From contig JAFEGO010000025.1 of NCBI GenBank assembly GCA_018239845.1, positions 1-64,000 on the forward strand: 64,000 nt of DNA, written 5' to 3'. Position numbers and translations under genes: made by a program. Source of the stretch: Verrucomicrobiota bacterium. GTDB lineage: Bacteria > Verrucomicrobiota > Verrucomicrobiia > Opitutales > Opitutaceae. Each line of letters starts with the position of its first letter. Position 1 is the first letter of the stretch. A model generated the notes under the pieces. That model saw nothing but the letters and a program-made list of their open reading frames with translations, was not told the DNA's origin and ran no database searches. Positions 1 to 8,639 of the stretch are shown one piece after another.

Positions 1-84
1 ATGATTATAACAAAAGGCCGCCCTCAGCACCAGCTCTCCCGCTAAAGACCCCGCCAAATGATTCGCGACTGCTTACAGGCCTCC

Positions 85-118
85 ATTCGCGTTCATTCGC
101 GTCCATTCGCGGTTAAAA
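85..118. repeat. word-repeat element A, single arm (ATTCGCG word)
   Basis: Three copies of ATTCGCG at 85-91, 95-101 and 105-111 are separated by TTC and TCC and followed by GTTAAAA. It lies just downstream of the minus-strand oxidoreductase gene. No matching CGCGAAT arm is visible on the left, so this looks like a half element of the family also seen near 1.5, 7.1, 10.5 and 59.0 kb. Confidence 0.75.
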
Positions 119-141
119 TTCTTCCCCACCAGCCTCTCGCT

Positions 142-1416
142 TCACCCGCCGTGGCGGCGGCGGAAGTCCGCGAGGTCCACCGTCGCGCCTTTGATGCGCG
201 ACTCCTCCGCCGCGAAGCCCATCAGGTGGCTCTCCACCCAGCGCTCCAGCGATGAGTCCATGTCGGACGCGTTCGGCTTGCGCATCTCGGCGTACAGCGT
301 GCGGATCAGGCCAGAGTCGCCGCCGCCGTGCCAGCCGTCCGGATCGAACGCGATATCGATCCGCTCCGTGATGCCCACGCCGAAGATCTCCACCACGATA
401 TCGCAGCCCGCCGTGCGCTTCACGCGTTCACCGGCCAGCAACCGGCCCTTGGTGCCGAAGATCGCGAGGTCGCGGCCTTCGCTGAACGCCGTCATCGTGA
501 ACACGCCCGTCGCCCCCGTGGCGAAGGTCATGTTCACCGTCTGGTGGTCCACCGCGGTGTTGTCGCAGCGGTACACGCAGCGGCCCCAGCGGCTCGTACG
601 CAGCCAGTCCTTGATCTCCGCGTCCGTCGCCGTCTTCGCGCGGTCGAAGATGATCTGCAGCCAGCCTTTTTTGTCGGTGAGGTAGCGATGCGCGTCGTAG
701 GCGCATTTTCCATTCACCGGACAACCATCCGTGCAGCGCGCCGGCGCGCCCGCCGGGGCGTGCGCCGCGTTGAAATACTGGATGCCGCCGAAGCTCCCCA
801 GCGACACGCACGGCGAGTCCACCAGCCAGGAGAAGATGTCCAGATCGTGGCACGACTTCGCGATGATCATCGGCGTGGCCTGCTCCGCGACGGCCCAGTG
901 CCCGCGCACATAGGAATGCGTCTGATGCCAGGGCTCGACGCCCTCCGTGGCCTCAAACGACACGAGTTCGCCGAGCGCGCCGCTCTCCACGATCTTCTTT
1001 ACCCGGCGATAGAACGGTGTGTAGCGCAGCACGTGGCACACGAGCACCTTGCGCCCCAATTCGCGCGCGAGCTTTTCCAGCGCGAGCACATCGCGCAGGT
1101 TGGTCGAGATCGGTTTCTCGAGCAGCAGGTCGTAGCCCTTGCGCAGTGCGGCCGAGGCGTGCGCGAAGTGAAACGCATCCTGCGTGGCGATGATCATCAG
1201 GTCCGCTAGCTTCGGCGCCGCGAGGATCGCCACATCGTCGTGAAATTCCTGGAAGTTCGGATTCTGCGCCAGAGCCCGCGCCTTGTCCCGCCGCGCCTGG
1301 TTGCGGTCGGCCGCGGCGGTGATCTCGTAGAGGTCCGGCTGCTTGGCGGCCAATTCGAAATAGATGAACGTGCGGCTGCCGCAGCCGATGGCTGCGATCT
1401 TGAGGCGGGGTTGCAT
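142..1416 (-). CDS. Gfo/Idh/MocA family NAD(P)-dependent oxidoreductase
   Basis: This 424-aa protein has the layout of the Gfo/Idh/MocA family, which oxidises or reduces sugars, inositols and related polyols with NAD(P). The N-terminal Rossmann segment (about residues 5-40, IAAIGCGSRTF then AAADRN) and the EKP motif at residues 100-102 (LLEKPIST) support this; the EKP lysine is normally catalytic. A CHDLDIFSW segment in the middle fits the sugar-binding half. A small cysteine group (CTDGCPVNGKC) occurs near residue 230 and is not part of the core fold. The ATG is in the usual place for the family, directly before the Rossmann strand. The gene is monocistronic, flanked by word-repeat elements. 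The substrate cannot be told from sequence. Confidence 0.9.
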   Translation of the reverse strand: MQPRLKIAAIGCGSRTFIYFELAAKQPDLYEITAAADRNQARRDKARALAQNPNFQEFHDDVAILAAPKLADLMIIATQDAFHFAHASAALRKGYDLLLEKPISTNLRDVLALEKLARELGRKVLVCHVLRYTPFYRRVKKIVESGALGELVSFEATEGVEPWHQTHSYVRGHWAVAEQATPMIIAKSCHDLDIFSWLVDSPCVSLGSFGGIQYFNAAHAPAGAPARCTDGCPVNGKCAYDAHRYLTDKKGWLQIIFDRAKTATDAEIKDWLRTSRWGRCVYRCDNTAVDHQTVNMTFATGATGVFTMTAFSEGRDLAIFGTKGRLLAGERVKRTAGCDIVVEIFGVGITERIDIAFDPDGWHGGGDSGLIRTLYAEMRKPNASDMDSSLERWVESHLMGFAAEESRIKGATVDLADFRRRHGG

Positions 1417-1492
1417 ACGCGTCCGATGTAGGGACGCCGCCGCGCGCTGTCCAGCGCACCGCGAGTGATAAATCTGTCAGATCCGGAATTTT

Positions 1493-1586
1493 AACCACGG
1501 ATGGACACGGATATACACGGATATGAATCGGGCTAAACCATTTGGGCCACTATCCGTGTCCATCGGTGTTCATCCGTGGTTTAAAA
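1493..1586. repeat. word-repeat palindrome B (ATCCGTG word)
   Basis: The left arm has CACGGAT at 1496-1502, 1506-1512 and 1516-1522. The right arm has ATCCGTG-TCC-ATCGGTG-TTC-ATCCGTG-GTTTAAAA at 1552-1586. The arms are near reverse complements and could fold into a hairpin of roughly 30 bp with a loop of about 29 nt. It lies between the oxidoreductase promoter side and the end of the phosphohexomutase gene, the only real content of the 245-bp gap 1417-1661. Confidence 0.8.
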
Positions 1587-1661
1587 TGCGCCGGAAATAG
1601 CCACGTACAGGCCGACGGGCTTCGGACAAGCGCGCAACCTACCCGGTACACGAACTCCAGC

Positions 1662-3611
1662 CTATCCTTCCGCGCGCTGCTTCGCGTCGGCCTCGATCAG
1701 CTGGATCAGGCCGTCGAGCGTCTTGCGCACCTTGGCCTTCACGTCGGGCAGATCGGTCGCGCCCTCGACCTTCGCGCTCGCGAAGAGGTAGAACTTCATC
1801 TTCGGCTCCGTGCCGCTGCCGCGCGCGGCGAAGCTGTAGCCGTTCGACAGCGTCACGAAATAGAGGTCCTGCTTCGGGATGAGTTCGCCGTCGGCGTCGC
1901 GGATGTCCTGCCGGCCGAAGTCCTCGAACTTCGTCACCGTGACATCGCCAAAGGCCTTCGGGGGATTCGCGCGGTAGGTGTCGAGGATGCGCTTGATCTT
2001 CGCCGAGCCGCTCGCGCCCTCGTAGTAGATGTTGATCACGCCCTCGAGGTAGAAGCCGTACTTCAGGAAAATCTCGTCGAGGTACTCGGGCACGGTGAGG
2101 CCGCGGCTCTTCACCCACGCGCACACCTCGGCAAACATCACGCACGCGGAGTTGCCGTCCTTGTCGCGCAGATAGTCGTTGGGCAGGTAGCCGTAGCTTT
2201 CCTCGGTGCCAAACGCGTAGAACGTGCTGTACTGCTGGAGCAGCTGTGCGCGCACCGCAAACGGCGTGGCCTCGTAGTCGAAGCCCGCGCCCATCGCGTG
2301 CGTCAGCTTTTCCTCGTAGCCGCGCATCTTCGCCGCGATCCACTTGAAGCCGGTGAGCGTGTTGATGACCTTCACGCCGTGGCCGCGGCCGATCGCGTCC
2401 TGCAGCTGCGTCGTCACGAAGGTCTTGATCAGGCACACGGATTGGGAGCCGTCCTTGGGAATCCAGCCGAGCTCCTTGTACTTTGTGAGCCGGTAGTCCG
2501 CGAGGAGCGCGCCGATCTGGTTGCCCGTGAGCAGCTCCATCTTGCCCGCGCGGTTGCGCACGGCGCAGCCCATGCGGTCGGCGTCGGGGTCGGTCGCGAG
2601 CACGAGGTCGGCGTGGCGCTTGTCCGCGAGGGCCACCGCCAGCGCGAGCGCCGCGGAGTTCTCCGGATTCGGCGACTTCACCGTCGGGAAGCGCCCGTCG
2701 AAATTCAGCTGCTCCGGCACTTCGTGCACCGCACAGCCCGCATGCAGCAGCAGCGGGATGGAGTGCACCGCGCCCGTGCCATGGATGTTGGTGAACACCA
2801 CATCGAGCTTCGTCTTATGGAAGACGCTGGGGTCGATCACGGCCTTGGCCGCCACCGCGAGGTAGGCGTCGTCCGCGTCGCGGCCGAGGGTGGTCACACC
2901 CTTCAGCTGGATGTCGAGGTACCCGCCGAGTTCGCCGAGCGGCACGGCGTTGACCTCGCTGACGATGCCCTTGTCGTGCGGCGGCACGACCTGCGCGCCG
3001 TCGTCGAAGTACGCCTTGAAGCCGTTGTCGTGCGGCGGATTGTGGCTGGCCGTGATGACCACGCCCGCGTGGGCCTTGAGCAGGCGCACGCTGTAGCTCA
3101 GCTGCGGCGTGGGCCGCGGTCCGTCGAAGATAAACGCATCGCCACCGAGGCGCGTCCAGGTCGAGGCCGCGAGCTCGCAGAAGTGACGGGAGAAATGCCG
3201 CACGTCGTGCGCGATCACGAGGCGCGGGCGGGCCGTCACGCCGCGTTCCTTCAGCACCTTCTGCGTATAGCGGGCGAGGCCGACCACCGCGCGGACCAGC
3301 GTGAAGTCGTTCAGCATGTTGCTACCGATCGCCGCATGCTCCGGGGAGCCCGCCGCGTTCAGCTTGCCGGTCTCGGCCTTCGCCGCCACGACGCCGATGG
3401 TGCGTCCGCGCATGCCGCCCGTGCCGAACTCGAGGTAGCGGTAAAACCGGTCGTTCAGCTCGCCCCAAGCTTCCTGCGCCACGAGTTCGTCGATGCTCGC
3501 CGCCGCCCACGCCGGCAGATTGGCCGACAGGAACGCGGCGATGTTCTCCGCCGTGCTGGGCATGATTTTTCCCGCGCTGGCCGCGGCTTGGATGCGTTCG
3601 AGGGTCGTCAT
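1662..3611 (-). CDS. phospho-sugar mutase (phosphoglucomutase/phosphomannomutase family)
   Basis: This 649-aa alpha-D-phosphohexomutase interconverts hexose 1- and 6-phosphates (glucose, mannose or both), supplying sugar 1-phosphates for nucleotide-sugar synthesis. The phosphoserine loop TASHNP is at residues 187-192 (Ser189), the Mg-binding loop DPDADRMG at 341-348 and the sugar-binding GTEESYGY at 468-475, followed by the C-terminal phosphate-binding domain with GSGTEPKMK. The length is that of the long bacterial/eukaryotic-like phosphopentomutase/PgcA subgroup. It starts 20 bp after the UDP-sugar pyrophosphorylase gene on the same strand, so the two are probably co-transcribed and act in sequence. 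Whether glucose, mannose or GlcN phosphates are preferred is not visible. Confidence 0.93.
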   Translation of the reverse strand: MTTLERIQAAASAGKIMPSTAENIAAFLSANLPAWAAASIDELVAQEAWGELNDRFYRYLEFGTGGMRGRTIGVVAAKAETGKLNAAGSPEHAAIGSNMLNDFTLVRAVVGLARYTQKVLKERGVTARPRLVIAHDVRHFSRHFCELAASTWTRLGGDAFIFDGPRPTPQLSYSVRLLKAHAGVVITASHNPPHDNGFKAYFDDGAQVVPPHDKGIVSEVNAVPLGELGGYLDIQLKGVTTLGRDADDAYLAVAAKAVIDPSVFHKTKLDVVFTNIHGTGAVHSIPLLLHAGCAVHEVPEQLNFDGRFPTVKSPNPENSAALALAVALADKRHADLVLATDPDADRMGCAVRNRAGKMELLTGNQIGALLADYRLTKYKELGWIPKDGSQSVCLIKTFVTTQLQDAIGRGHGVKVINTLTGFKWIAAKMRGYEEKLTHAMGAGFDYEATPFAVRAQLLQQYSTFYAFGTEESYGYLPNDYLRDKDGNSACVMFAEVCAWVKSRGLTVPEYLDEIFLKYGFYLEGVINIYYEGASGSAKIKRILDTYRANPPKAFGDVTVTKFEDFGRQDIRDADGELIPKQDLYFVTLSNGYSFAARGSGTEPKMKFYLFASAKVEGATDLPDVKAKVRKTLDGLIQLIEADAKQRAEG

Positions 3612-3631
3612 GAGAATAGGTGAAGCAGGAG

Positions 3632-5056
3632 TTAGCTGAGATAGAGCCCGGCGGTGGCCTGAGGTTTCGGCGAAAGTTTAGCCCAGGCGTCGGCGAAGGA
3701 GTCCTCGTCGTAACCGAAGAGCGGTGACACTTCCATCGCTTCCTTCGGCAGCCCGGTCGCGTCGGTCTCGACCGCGACGCCCTGCGCGCGCAGCCAGCGC
3801 ACGTACTGGCGGAGCTGGTCGTCGCGGCAGGTCTGCGGCGAATCGAGGCCTGTGGCATTTTTCACGGGGGAGAAATCGTCCGCCCGGCGCGTCTCGATCA
3901 CCACGGGATTGCGTGCGAAGGGCAGCGCGTCGAAGACGAACATCTCGAACTTCACTCCGTTGGCCTTCTCGGGTTTGACGAGGTTGCCCGCCGCATCGAG
4001 CGCGGGGATTTTCTTGTCCGCCCGGTGAAACGGCAGGGCCACACCCTCGCCGCCCTTGGCCATGCGGCGCACAAACTCCCGGTCGAGCACGTGGATCGCG
4101 ATGCTGCCCGCGAGGTAGCGCAGCGCACCCGTCGCATCTGTCTCCCGCTGCTGCGCCATCGGCAGATCGGAGTACTCCACCACGACGGTGCGACCGCCCT
4201 GCGTGCAAAAGTGCCCGACCTTTTCCTCGGCATAAGCCTTCGGCACCATCTTGCTCGTCATCTCGGACTTGCCCAGCACGTGCCACCCGAAAAACGCCGG
4301 GTCGATGCAGCGCACGAGCGGATTATCCACCTGGAAGTAGCTGATGATGTCCACGCCTTCGCGCTGCATCAGGTCGAGCGCGCCGCTGCGCTCGAGCGCG
4401 CGGAGCGAGCCGCCGTGGCCGTCGGGCGAGAGCGCGAGCGCATCCTTCGCCTCGAGCAGGATCTTCCCGTCAAAACCCACCGCCGGCATGCGGCCCTGCC
4501 GGAAAAAATGCACGTGCCCGCGGTCGAGCCCGAAGTACTTATGCTCCGCGAAAAACGCCTCGGTCGCCTCATGGTTCGCGTGACTGGTCATGATGAACCA
4601 GTGCAGCGGTTTCCCGTAGCGCTTCCCCGCCGCGAGGATCTTTTCGGCGAAGACCTGGAACAGCGGCTTCTGCTTCAGCGGCGTCACCGCGAAGGTGCCC
4701 TTCGGCCCGTCGTAGCCGAGCCGCGTCCCCTGCCCGCCCGCCACGGTGAAGGCCGCGACGCGCCCCGCCCTCAGCGCGGCCTCGCCGGCCTGCTTCGCCG
4801 CGGCCCAGCGGGCGGCGTCACCGCCGTTTTCCGGCCGACGCTCGTAGGGCGCGGGCGCGAGGCCTTCGAGGTTCACGCCCGTCGCCGCACCGGCGGCCAC
4901 GAGTGTGCGGTTAAGACGCTCGATCTCCGCGAGGTCGATCTCCGCCGCCTGCGCGAGCAGGGCCTTTTGCCCCTCGGCGGAAAGCTTGTCAAAGTAGGCG
5001 AAGACCTGGCCCTGGCCGGCGTTGCGGAAGCGTTCGATGACGGAATGGTCGGACAT
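3632..5056 (-). CDS. UDPGP-family UTP--sugar-1-phosphate uridylyltransferase
   Basis: This 474-aa protein belongs to the UDPGP family (UDP-glucose or UDP-N-acetylhexosamine pyrophosphorylases). It has the nucleotide-binding signature AGGQGTRLGYDGPKG at residues 106-120. Downstream segments FFRQGRMPAV, SPDGHGG and YFQVDNPLV have the order and spacing seen in eukaryotic UAP1-like enzymes. The product would be UDP-Glc or UDP-GlcNAc from UTP and the sugar 1-phosphate made by the adjacent mutase. It lies between the ftsB-like gene (29-bp gap) and the mutase gene (20-bp gap) on one strand. The UAP-like motif set favours N-acetylhexosamine, but bacterial members with glucose specificity exist. Confidence 0.9.
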   Translation of the reverse strand: MSDHSVIERFRNAGQGQVFAYFDKLSAEGQKALLAQAAEIDLAEIERLNRTLVAAGAATGVNLEGLAPAPYERRPENGGDAARWAAAKQAGEAALRAGRVAAFTVAGGQGTRLGYDGPKGTFAVTPLKQKPLFQVFAEKILAAGKRYGKPLHWFIMTSHANHEATEAFFAEHKYFGLDRGHVHFFRQGRMPAVGFDGKILLEAKDALALSPDGHGGSLRALERSGALDLMQREGVDIISYFQVDNPLVRCIDPAFFGWHVLGKSEMTSKMVPKAYAEEKVGHFCTQGGRTVVVEYSDLPMAQQRETDATGALRYLAGSIAIHVLDREFVRRMAKGGEGVALPFHRADKKIPALDAAGNLVKPEKANGVKFEMFVFDALPFARNPVVIETRRADDFSPVKNATGLDSPQTCRDDQLRQYVRWLRAQGVAVETDATGLPKEAMEVSPLFGYDEDSFADAWAKLSPKPQATAGLYLS

Positions 5057-5085
5057 AGAGCGTGATGGACAGCAATTTTCGCCAA

Positions 5086-5367
5086 CTATTCCTTGAACCG
5101 GAAGACAAACTCATCGGGTTTGCTGTAACCCAGCCGTTGCCGGATGATTTTCTCCACGTAAGCGGGGTCGTTGCGGAGGCGGTCGAGGATCTTTTCCTGT
5201 TCCTGGAGCCGGGCCTCGGCCTCGGCCAGCCGGCGCTCGCTGACCGCCTGCTGCTGCTTCAGCTTGTTGTACTCCTCCCGCGCCTCCAGGAAGAACACCG
5301 TCGAGGTCACCCCAATCCCGATGAAGAGCAGGCAGAAGAGGCTGAGGATGAGGTGGCGCAGGTTCAC
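5086..5367 (-). CDS. FtsB/DivIC-like septum formation initiator protein
   Basis: This 93-aa bitopic membrane protein has one N-terminal transmembrane helix (about residues 6-26) followed by a coiled coil rich in E, Q, K and R (about 28-66) and a short tail with the pattern DPAYVEKIIRQRLGY. That tail is the hallmark of FtsB/DivIC proteins, which bridge FtsL and FtsQ in the division complex. It heads the minus-strand run with the pyrophosphorylase and mutase genes and is divergent from the ExeA-like gene, so the 112 bp at 5368-5479 should carry both promoters. Usual bacterial partners of ftsB such as enolase are absent here. Confidence 0.85.
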   Translation of the reverse strand: MNLRHLILSLFCLLFIGIGVTSTVFFLEAREEYNKLKQQQAVSERRLAEAEARLQEQEKILDRLRNDPAYVEKIIRQRLGYSKPDEFVFRFKE

Positions 5368-5479
5368 GGCGGACTTTCAGCTAACCTTTCGGCCCGGCGC
5401 ACAGGCAAATCTTTTTGCTCCGGGTACGCCCCGAAAGTGCGTGCGTTTTTTCCCGGGGCGCGCCATCCTGCGTTTCCGC

Positions 5480-6295
5480 ATGTATCAGAGCTTTTATGGG
5501 TTTAGGGAGATGCCCTTCAACATCACGCCTGACCCGCGGTTCCTTTACCTCAGCCCCACGCACCACGAGGCCCTGCAACACCTCAAGTACGGCGTGCGCG
5601 AGAAGAAGGGCTTCATCGTCCTCGTCGGCGAGGTCGGATGCGGCAAGACCACGCTTTGCCGCAAGTTTCTCAACGAGCTCGACCCCGCCCACTACGACAC
5701 GGCCCTGATCCTCAACCCCCGCGTCACCGAGACGCAGATGCTCAAGGCGATCCTCACCGAGCTCGGCGAGGCCAAGCTCGCCCGCAGCCAGGCCGACCTC
5801 GTCGCCCAGATGAACCGCGTGCTCCTCGAGCGCATCCACCGCGGCCGCGACATCGTGCTGATCATCGACGAGGCGCAAAACCTCACGTTCGACGTGCTTG
5901 AGGAGATCCGCCTCCTCTCCAACCTCGAGACCGACCAGCAAAAGCTCCTCCAGATCGTCCTCATGGGCCAGCCCGAGCTGAAGGAAGTCCTCGGCCGGTC
6001 TGAGCTGCGCCAGCTCCGCCAGCGCATCTTGGTCCACTATGAGCTGCACCCGCTGACGCTGACCGAGATGCAGCTGTACATCCAGCACCGCCTCACCCTC
6101 GCCGGCAGCACCGGGCGCCCCACTTTCACCAAATGGGCGCTCCGCGCCCTGCACCGGGGCAGCAAGGGCATCCCCCGCGTCGTAAACAATCTCTGTGACA
6201 AATCGCTCCTCTCGGCCTTTATCCGTGAGTCCGACGAGGTCACCTACTGGGATGTGCGCCGCGCCCTCCGCGACACCTCCAACCTCACCGCCTGA
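5480..6295 (+). CDS. ExeA/GspA-like AAA ATPase
   Basis: This 271-aa ATPase begins MYQSFYGFREMPFNITPDP, the characteristic opening of ExeA/GspA-like proteins, which fixes the ATG at 5480 although the frame stays open further upstream. Walker A is GEVGCGKTT (residues 50-58) and Walker B is LIIDEAQN (about 127-134), with a sensor region near GQPEL. In Aeromonas, ExeA with ExeB inserts the secretin of type II secretion through peptidoglycan. Here the following gene encodes a GspB-like protein 12 bp downstream, reproducing the A-B pair, but no other type II secretion gene is in the window. The family also occurs in exopolysaccharide loci, so a link to envelope export is possible. Confidence 0.88.
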   Translation: MYQSFYGFREMPFNITPDPRFLYLSPTHHEALQHLKYGVREKKGFIVLVGEVGCGKTTLCRKFLNELDPAHYDTALILNPRVTETQMLKAILTELGEAKLARSQADLVAQMNRVLLERIHRGRDIVLIIDEAQNLTFDVLEEIRLLSNLETDQQKLLQIVLMGQPELKEVLGRSELRQLRQRILVHYELHPLTLTEMQLYIQHRLTLAGSTGRPTFTKWALRALHRGSKGIPRVVNNLCDKSLLSAFIRESDEVTYWDVRRALRDTSNLTA

Positions 6296-6307
6296 TCACC
6301 GCCCCCG

Positions 6308-7087
6308 ATGAGCCTGATCAACGACGCCCTCAAAAAAGCCCAGCGCCTCCGCGCTGAGCAGTCCCCCGACGCTCCGCCGCCGCCCGTCCCCGGCGGCACC
6401 GCGCCGGGCCACCGCATCGCCAAGCGCGGTCAGGCCATGCCCGCGCAGACGCTCATCCTGATCATCGGCGCCGCCGCCGTCCTCGTCGTCCTCTCCGCGG
6501 TCATCACCGTGATCCTGCTGAACCGCACGCCCGAGCCGGCCCACAAACCCGCCGTCGCCGCCCACCCTGCGGCGCACCCCGCCGCCACCGGCGAATCCAG
6601 CCCCGTCATCGTCGCTCCCGTCATCGCCGCGCCCAAGCCCGCCCCGGAGCCTCCGCCCGCTGCGTCCACTTCTCCTTCGGCCAAGCCCGCCGAAATCAGC
6701 GCGGAGAAACCGGCGCCCGCCGCTGAATCCGTCCCGGTCGGGGCGCCTAATGCGACGGCCACGACTCCGCCTCTGCCCGCCGCACCCGTTCGCACCGCGC
6801 AGGAAATCGCCGAGGAAATCCGCGCGAAGGAAATCCCGGCTCAACCCATCGAGCCCCCCAAGCCCGCGCCGGCCCGGCCCAATCCCCAGGTCCAGATCTT
6901 CGTCGATTCCATCCGCGTCGCCGGCATCCGCTTCTCCGGCAACGAAAGCAAGGTCCTGATGAACGACCGCGTGTACCGCGTGAACGACGTCGTGGACCGC
7001 AACCTCGGCATCCGCCTCAAGGAAGTCACCGCCGAAACCCTCACCTTCGTCGACGCCAACGGCGTCACGTACGTGAAGAATTTCTGA
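6308..7087 (+). CDS. GspB/ExeB-like membrane protein
   Basis: This 259-aa protein starts MSLINDALKKAQRLRAE, close to the conserved start of GspB-type proteins. It has a single transmembrane helix at about residues 47-71, a long Pro/Ala-rich periplasmic spacer (about 73-195) and a compact C-terminal domain (about 195-259) containing VQIFVDSIRVAGIRFSG and VYRVNDVV, as expected for the type II secretion B domain. It follows the ExeA-like ATPase by 12 bp and very probably forms the ExeA-ExeB type complex with it. A word-repeat palindrome begins 8 bp after the stop and may end transcription towards the converging sugar-transferase gene. Confidence 0.85.
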   Translation: MSLINDALKKAQRLRAEQSPDAPPPPVPGGTAPGHRIAKRGQAMPAQTLILIIGAAAVLVVLSAVITVILLNRTPEPAHKPAVAAHPAAHPAATGESSPVIVAPVIAAPKPAPEPPPAASTSPSAKPAEISAEKPAPAAESVPVGAPNATATTPPLPAAPVRTAQEIAEEIRAKEIPAQPIEPPKPAPARPNPQVQIFVDSIRVAGIRFSGNESKVLMNDRVYRVNDVVDRNLGIRLKEVTAETLTFVDANGVTYVKNF

Positions 7088-7092
7088 GTGTC

Positions 7093-7175
7093 ACCCGCTA
7101 ATCACGCTAATCTCCGCTAATACGGCAATCGCATGCGGAATTGAAATTAGCGTTCATTAGCGTGATTAGCGGGTA
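7093..7175. repeat. word-repeat palindrome C (ATTAGCG word)
   Basis: The left arm has CGCTAAT at 7096-7102, 7105-7111 and 7115-7121. The right arm has ATTAGCG-TTC-ATTAGCG-TG-ATTAGCG-GGT at 7146-7174. The arms are reverse complements with a 24-nt loop. It sits between two converging genes (gspB-like plus strand, sugar transferase minus strand), a position suited to a bidirectional terminator, although there is no T-run. Confidence 0.8.
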
Positions 7176-7193
7176 AGTATTCTGCTCGTCGTT

Positions 7194-8606
7194 TCAATAC
7201 GCCGTCTTCGGCGGGACGAAGACCTGCCAGAGTGTGCGGGCCGTGATCTGCAGGTCGAGCGCGAGGGACCAGTGCGTGATGTAGTGCACGTCCCAGCGGT
7301 GGCGGCGCAGCAGCATCTCGGTCTCCAGGATTTCCCCGCGGTAGCCCATGCTTTGGGCAAGGCCGGTGATGCCCGGTTTCACGAGGTGCCGCGTGCGGTA
7401 GGTCTTCGTCTGCTGGCGGAATTCCTCGTCTAGCATCGGCATGTACGGCCGCGGGCCCACGATGCTCATCTGGCCGCGCAGCACGTTCCAGAACTGCGGG
7501 AACTCATCGAGGCTGTGCTGGCGCAAAAAGCGCCCGAAGGGAAACACGCGGCCGTCGTCGCGCTGCGCCTGCTTCGCCTCCTCCGCTTCGTTACCATTAT
7601 CCTGATACATGGAGCGGAACTTCAGCATCGCAAAGGTCCGGCCCTGCATGCCGCGGCGTTCGCGCACATGGAAGAGCGGGCCCGGCGCCTGCCGGCGCTG
7701 CACCAGCCACACCACCGCGCACAGGAGCGGCAGCACCAGCACGACCACCGGCAGCGCGATCGCGAGGTCGAAGCTGCGTTTGATGAGCCGGTTCAGCGGG
7801 TCCTCCAGCGGCTCCTCCTGCAGCGTGTAAAAATGCCGGCCTTCCTCGGTGATCGGCACGAGGGGGTGCGTGTAGCGCTCGGCGAGGTCGTTTTGCAGGA
7901 GCAGGCGGCAGCCGTGTTCCTGGCAGAGGTCGATCACCGTGCGCGCCTCGGCATCGCTCGCGGGCAGTTCGAGCATCACGACCTGCCCCACCTGCCGCTC
8001 CTCCAGCACGCGGCCCAAGTCGGCCATCTTGCCCAGCCAGGGGATCGTGCCGCCGTCCGCGGCGGACTCGTTGTCCGAGAGCAGCCCGACCGGATAAATC
8101 CCGAGCGGCTCCTTGTGCGCGATCCAGTCGTTGAGCCGCCGCACGTCGGTCACGCGACCGATGAACACCGTGGGCAGGCGGTTGCCGCGCTGAAACACCA
8201 TACGCGCAAGCAGCGCCGGGAGGCGCAGGTTGAGCAGCGTCAGCCCGAGCCAGCTCCAGACGAGGAACGTGCCGAGAAAGAGACGGCTGATGCTCGTGTC
8301 CTGCGTCGCGAACATCATGGTGAAGGTCAGCAGCGCCATCAGCGCCGTCTGCCGCCCCGCCAGGCGCGCCGCGTCCGTCCAGTTGAGGAGATGGAAGCGC
8401 GCCGCGAGTTTCGACAAATCGCGCGAGGACAGCGCCACGCCGCCGATCATGCAGAGGAAGTACGGCAGCAGGTTGACCGACCGGTTCAGGTGCACGAAGG
8501 GCACGTGGTAGATCACGTTGGCGTACACCCAGAAAAACACGCCGGTGAACAGCGTGAGCGCCCCGGCATGCAGGTTGGCGAGGCCGCGCGCGCGCGTGGT
8601 GATCAT
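7194..8606 (-). CDS. exopolysaccharide polyprenyl glycosylphosphotransferase (first initiator)
   Basis: This 470-aa protein has hydrophobic segments in the N-terminal third, a central nucleotide-binding-like domain (VFIGRVTDVRRLNDW) and a C-terminal bacterial sugar transferase domain from about residue 280. The last holds a membrane helix after LIKRSFDLA, then FAMLKFRSM, SLDEFPQFWNVLRGQMS, GPRP and the KPGITGLAQ motif. Such enzymes move a sugar phosphate from a UDP-sugar to undecaprenyl phosphate, the first step of O-antigen or exopolysaccharide synthesis. It stands alone, 8.5 kb from the large polysaccharide cluster, which has its own initiator at 52963-54345. It is therefore either a second initiator for the same system or part of another pathway. 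Confidence 0.92.
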   Translation of the reverse strand: MITTRARGLANLHAGALTLFTGVFFWVYANVIYHVPFVHLNRSVNLLPYFLCMIGGVALSSRDLSKLAARFHLLNWTDAARLAGRQTALMALLTFTMMFATQDTSISRLFLGTFLVWSWLGLTLLNLRLPALLARMVFQRGNRLPTVFIGRVTDVRRLNDWIAHKEPLGIYPVGLLSDNESAADGGTIPWLGKMADLGRVLEERQVGQVVMLELPASDAEARTVIDLCQEHGCRLLLQNDLAERYTHPLVPITEEGRHFYTLQEEPLEDPLNRLIKRSFDLAIALPVVVLVLPLLCAVVWLVQRRQAPGPLFHVRERRGMQGRTFAMLKFRSMYQDNGNEAEEAKQAQRDDGRVFPFGRFLRQHSLDEFPQFWNVLRGQMSIVGPRPYMPMLDEEFRQQTKTYRTRHLVKPGITGLAQSMGYRGEILETEMLLRRHRWDVHYITHWSLALDLQITARTLWQVFVPPKTAY

Positions 8607-8639
8607 AGGTGGGGTTTTGCCCTACGCGACCCAGCGGCG

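Noticed and set aside
1542..3623. A 693-aa plus-strand frame opposite the phosphohexomutase
   Set aside because: Arg/His/Leu/Glu/Ala-rich antisense frame with no domain; the minus-strand mutase has all catalytic motifs.
6296..6844. A Gly/Arg-rich minus-strand frame opposite the GspB-like gene
   Set aside because: Low-complexity composition from a Pro/Ala-rich sense sequence.
1493..7175. CRISPR array suggested by repeated short words
   Set aside because: Repeats are 6-7 nt, spaced by 2-3 nt and arranged as palindromes; there are no 25-40-nt repeats with unique spacers and no cas genes.
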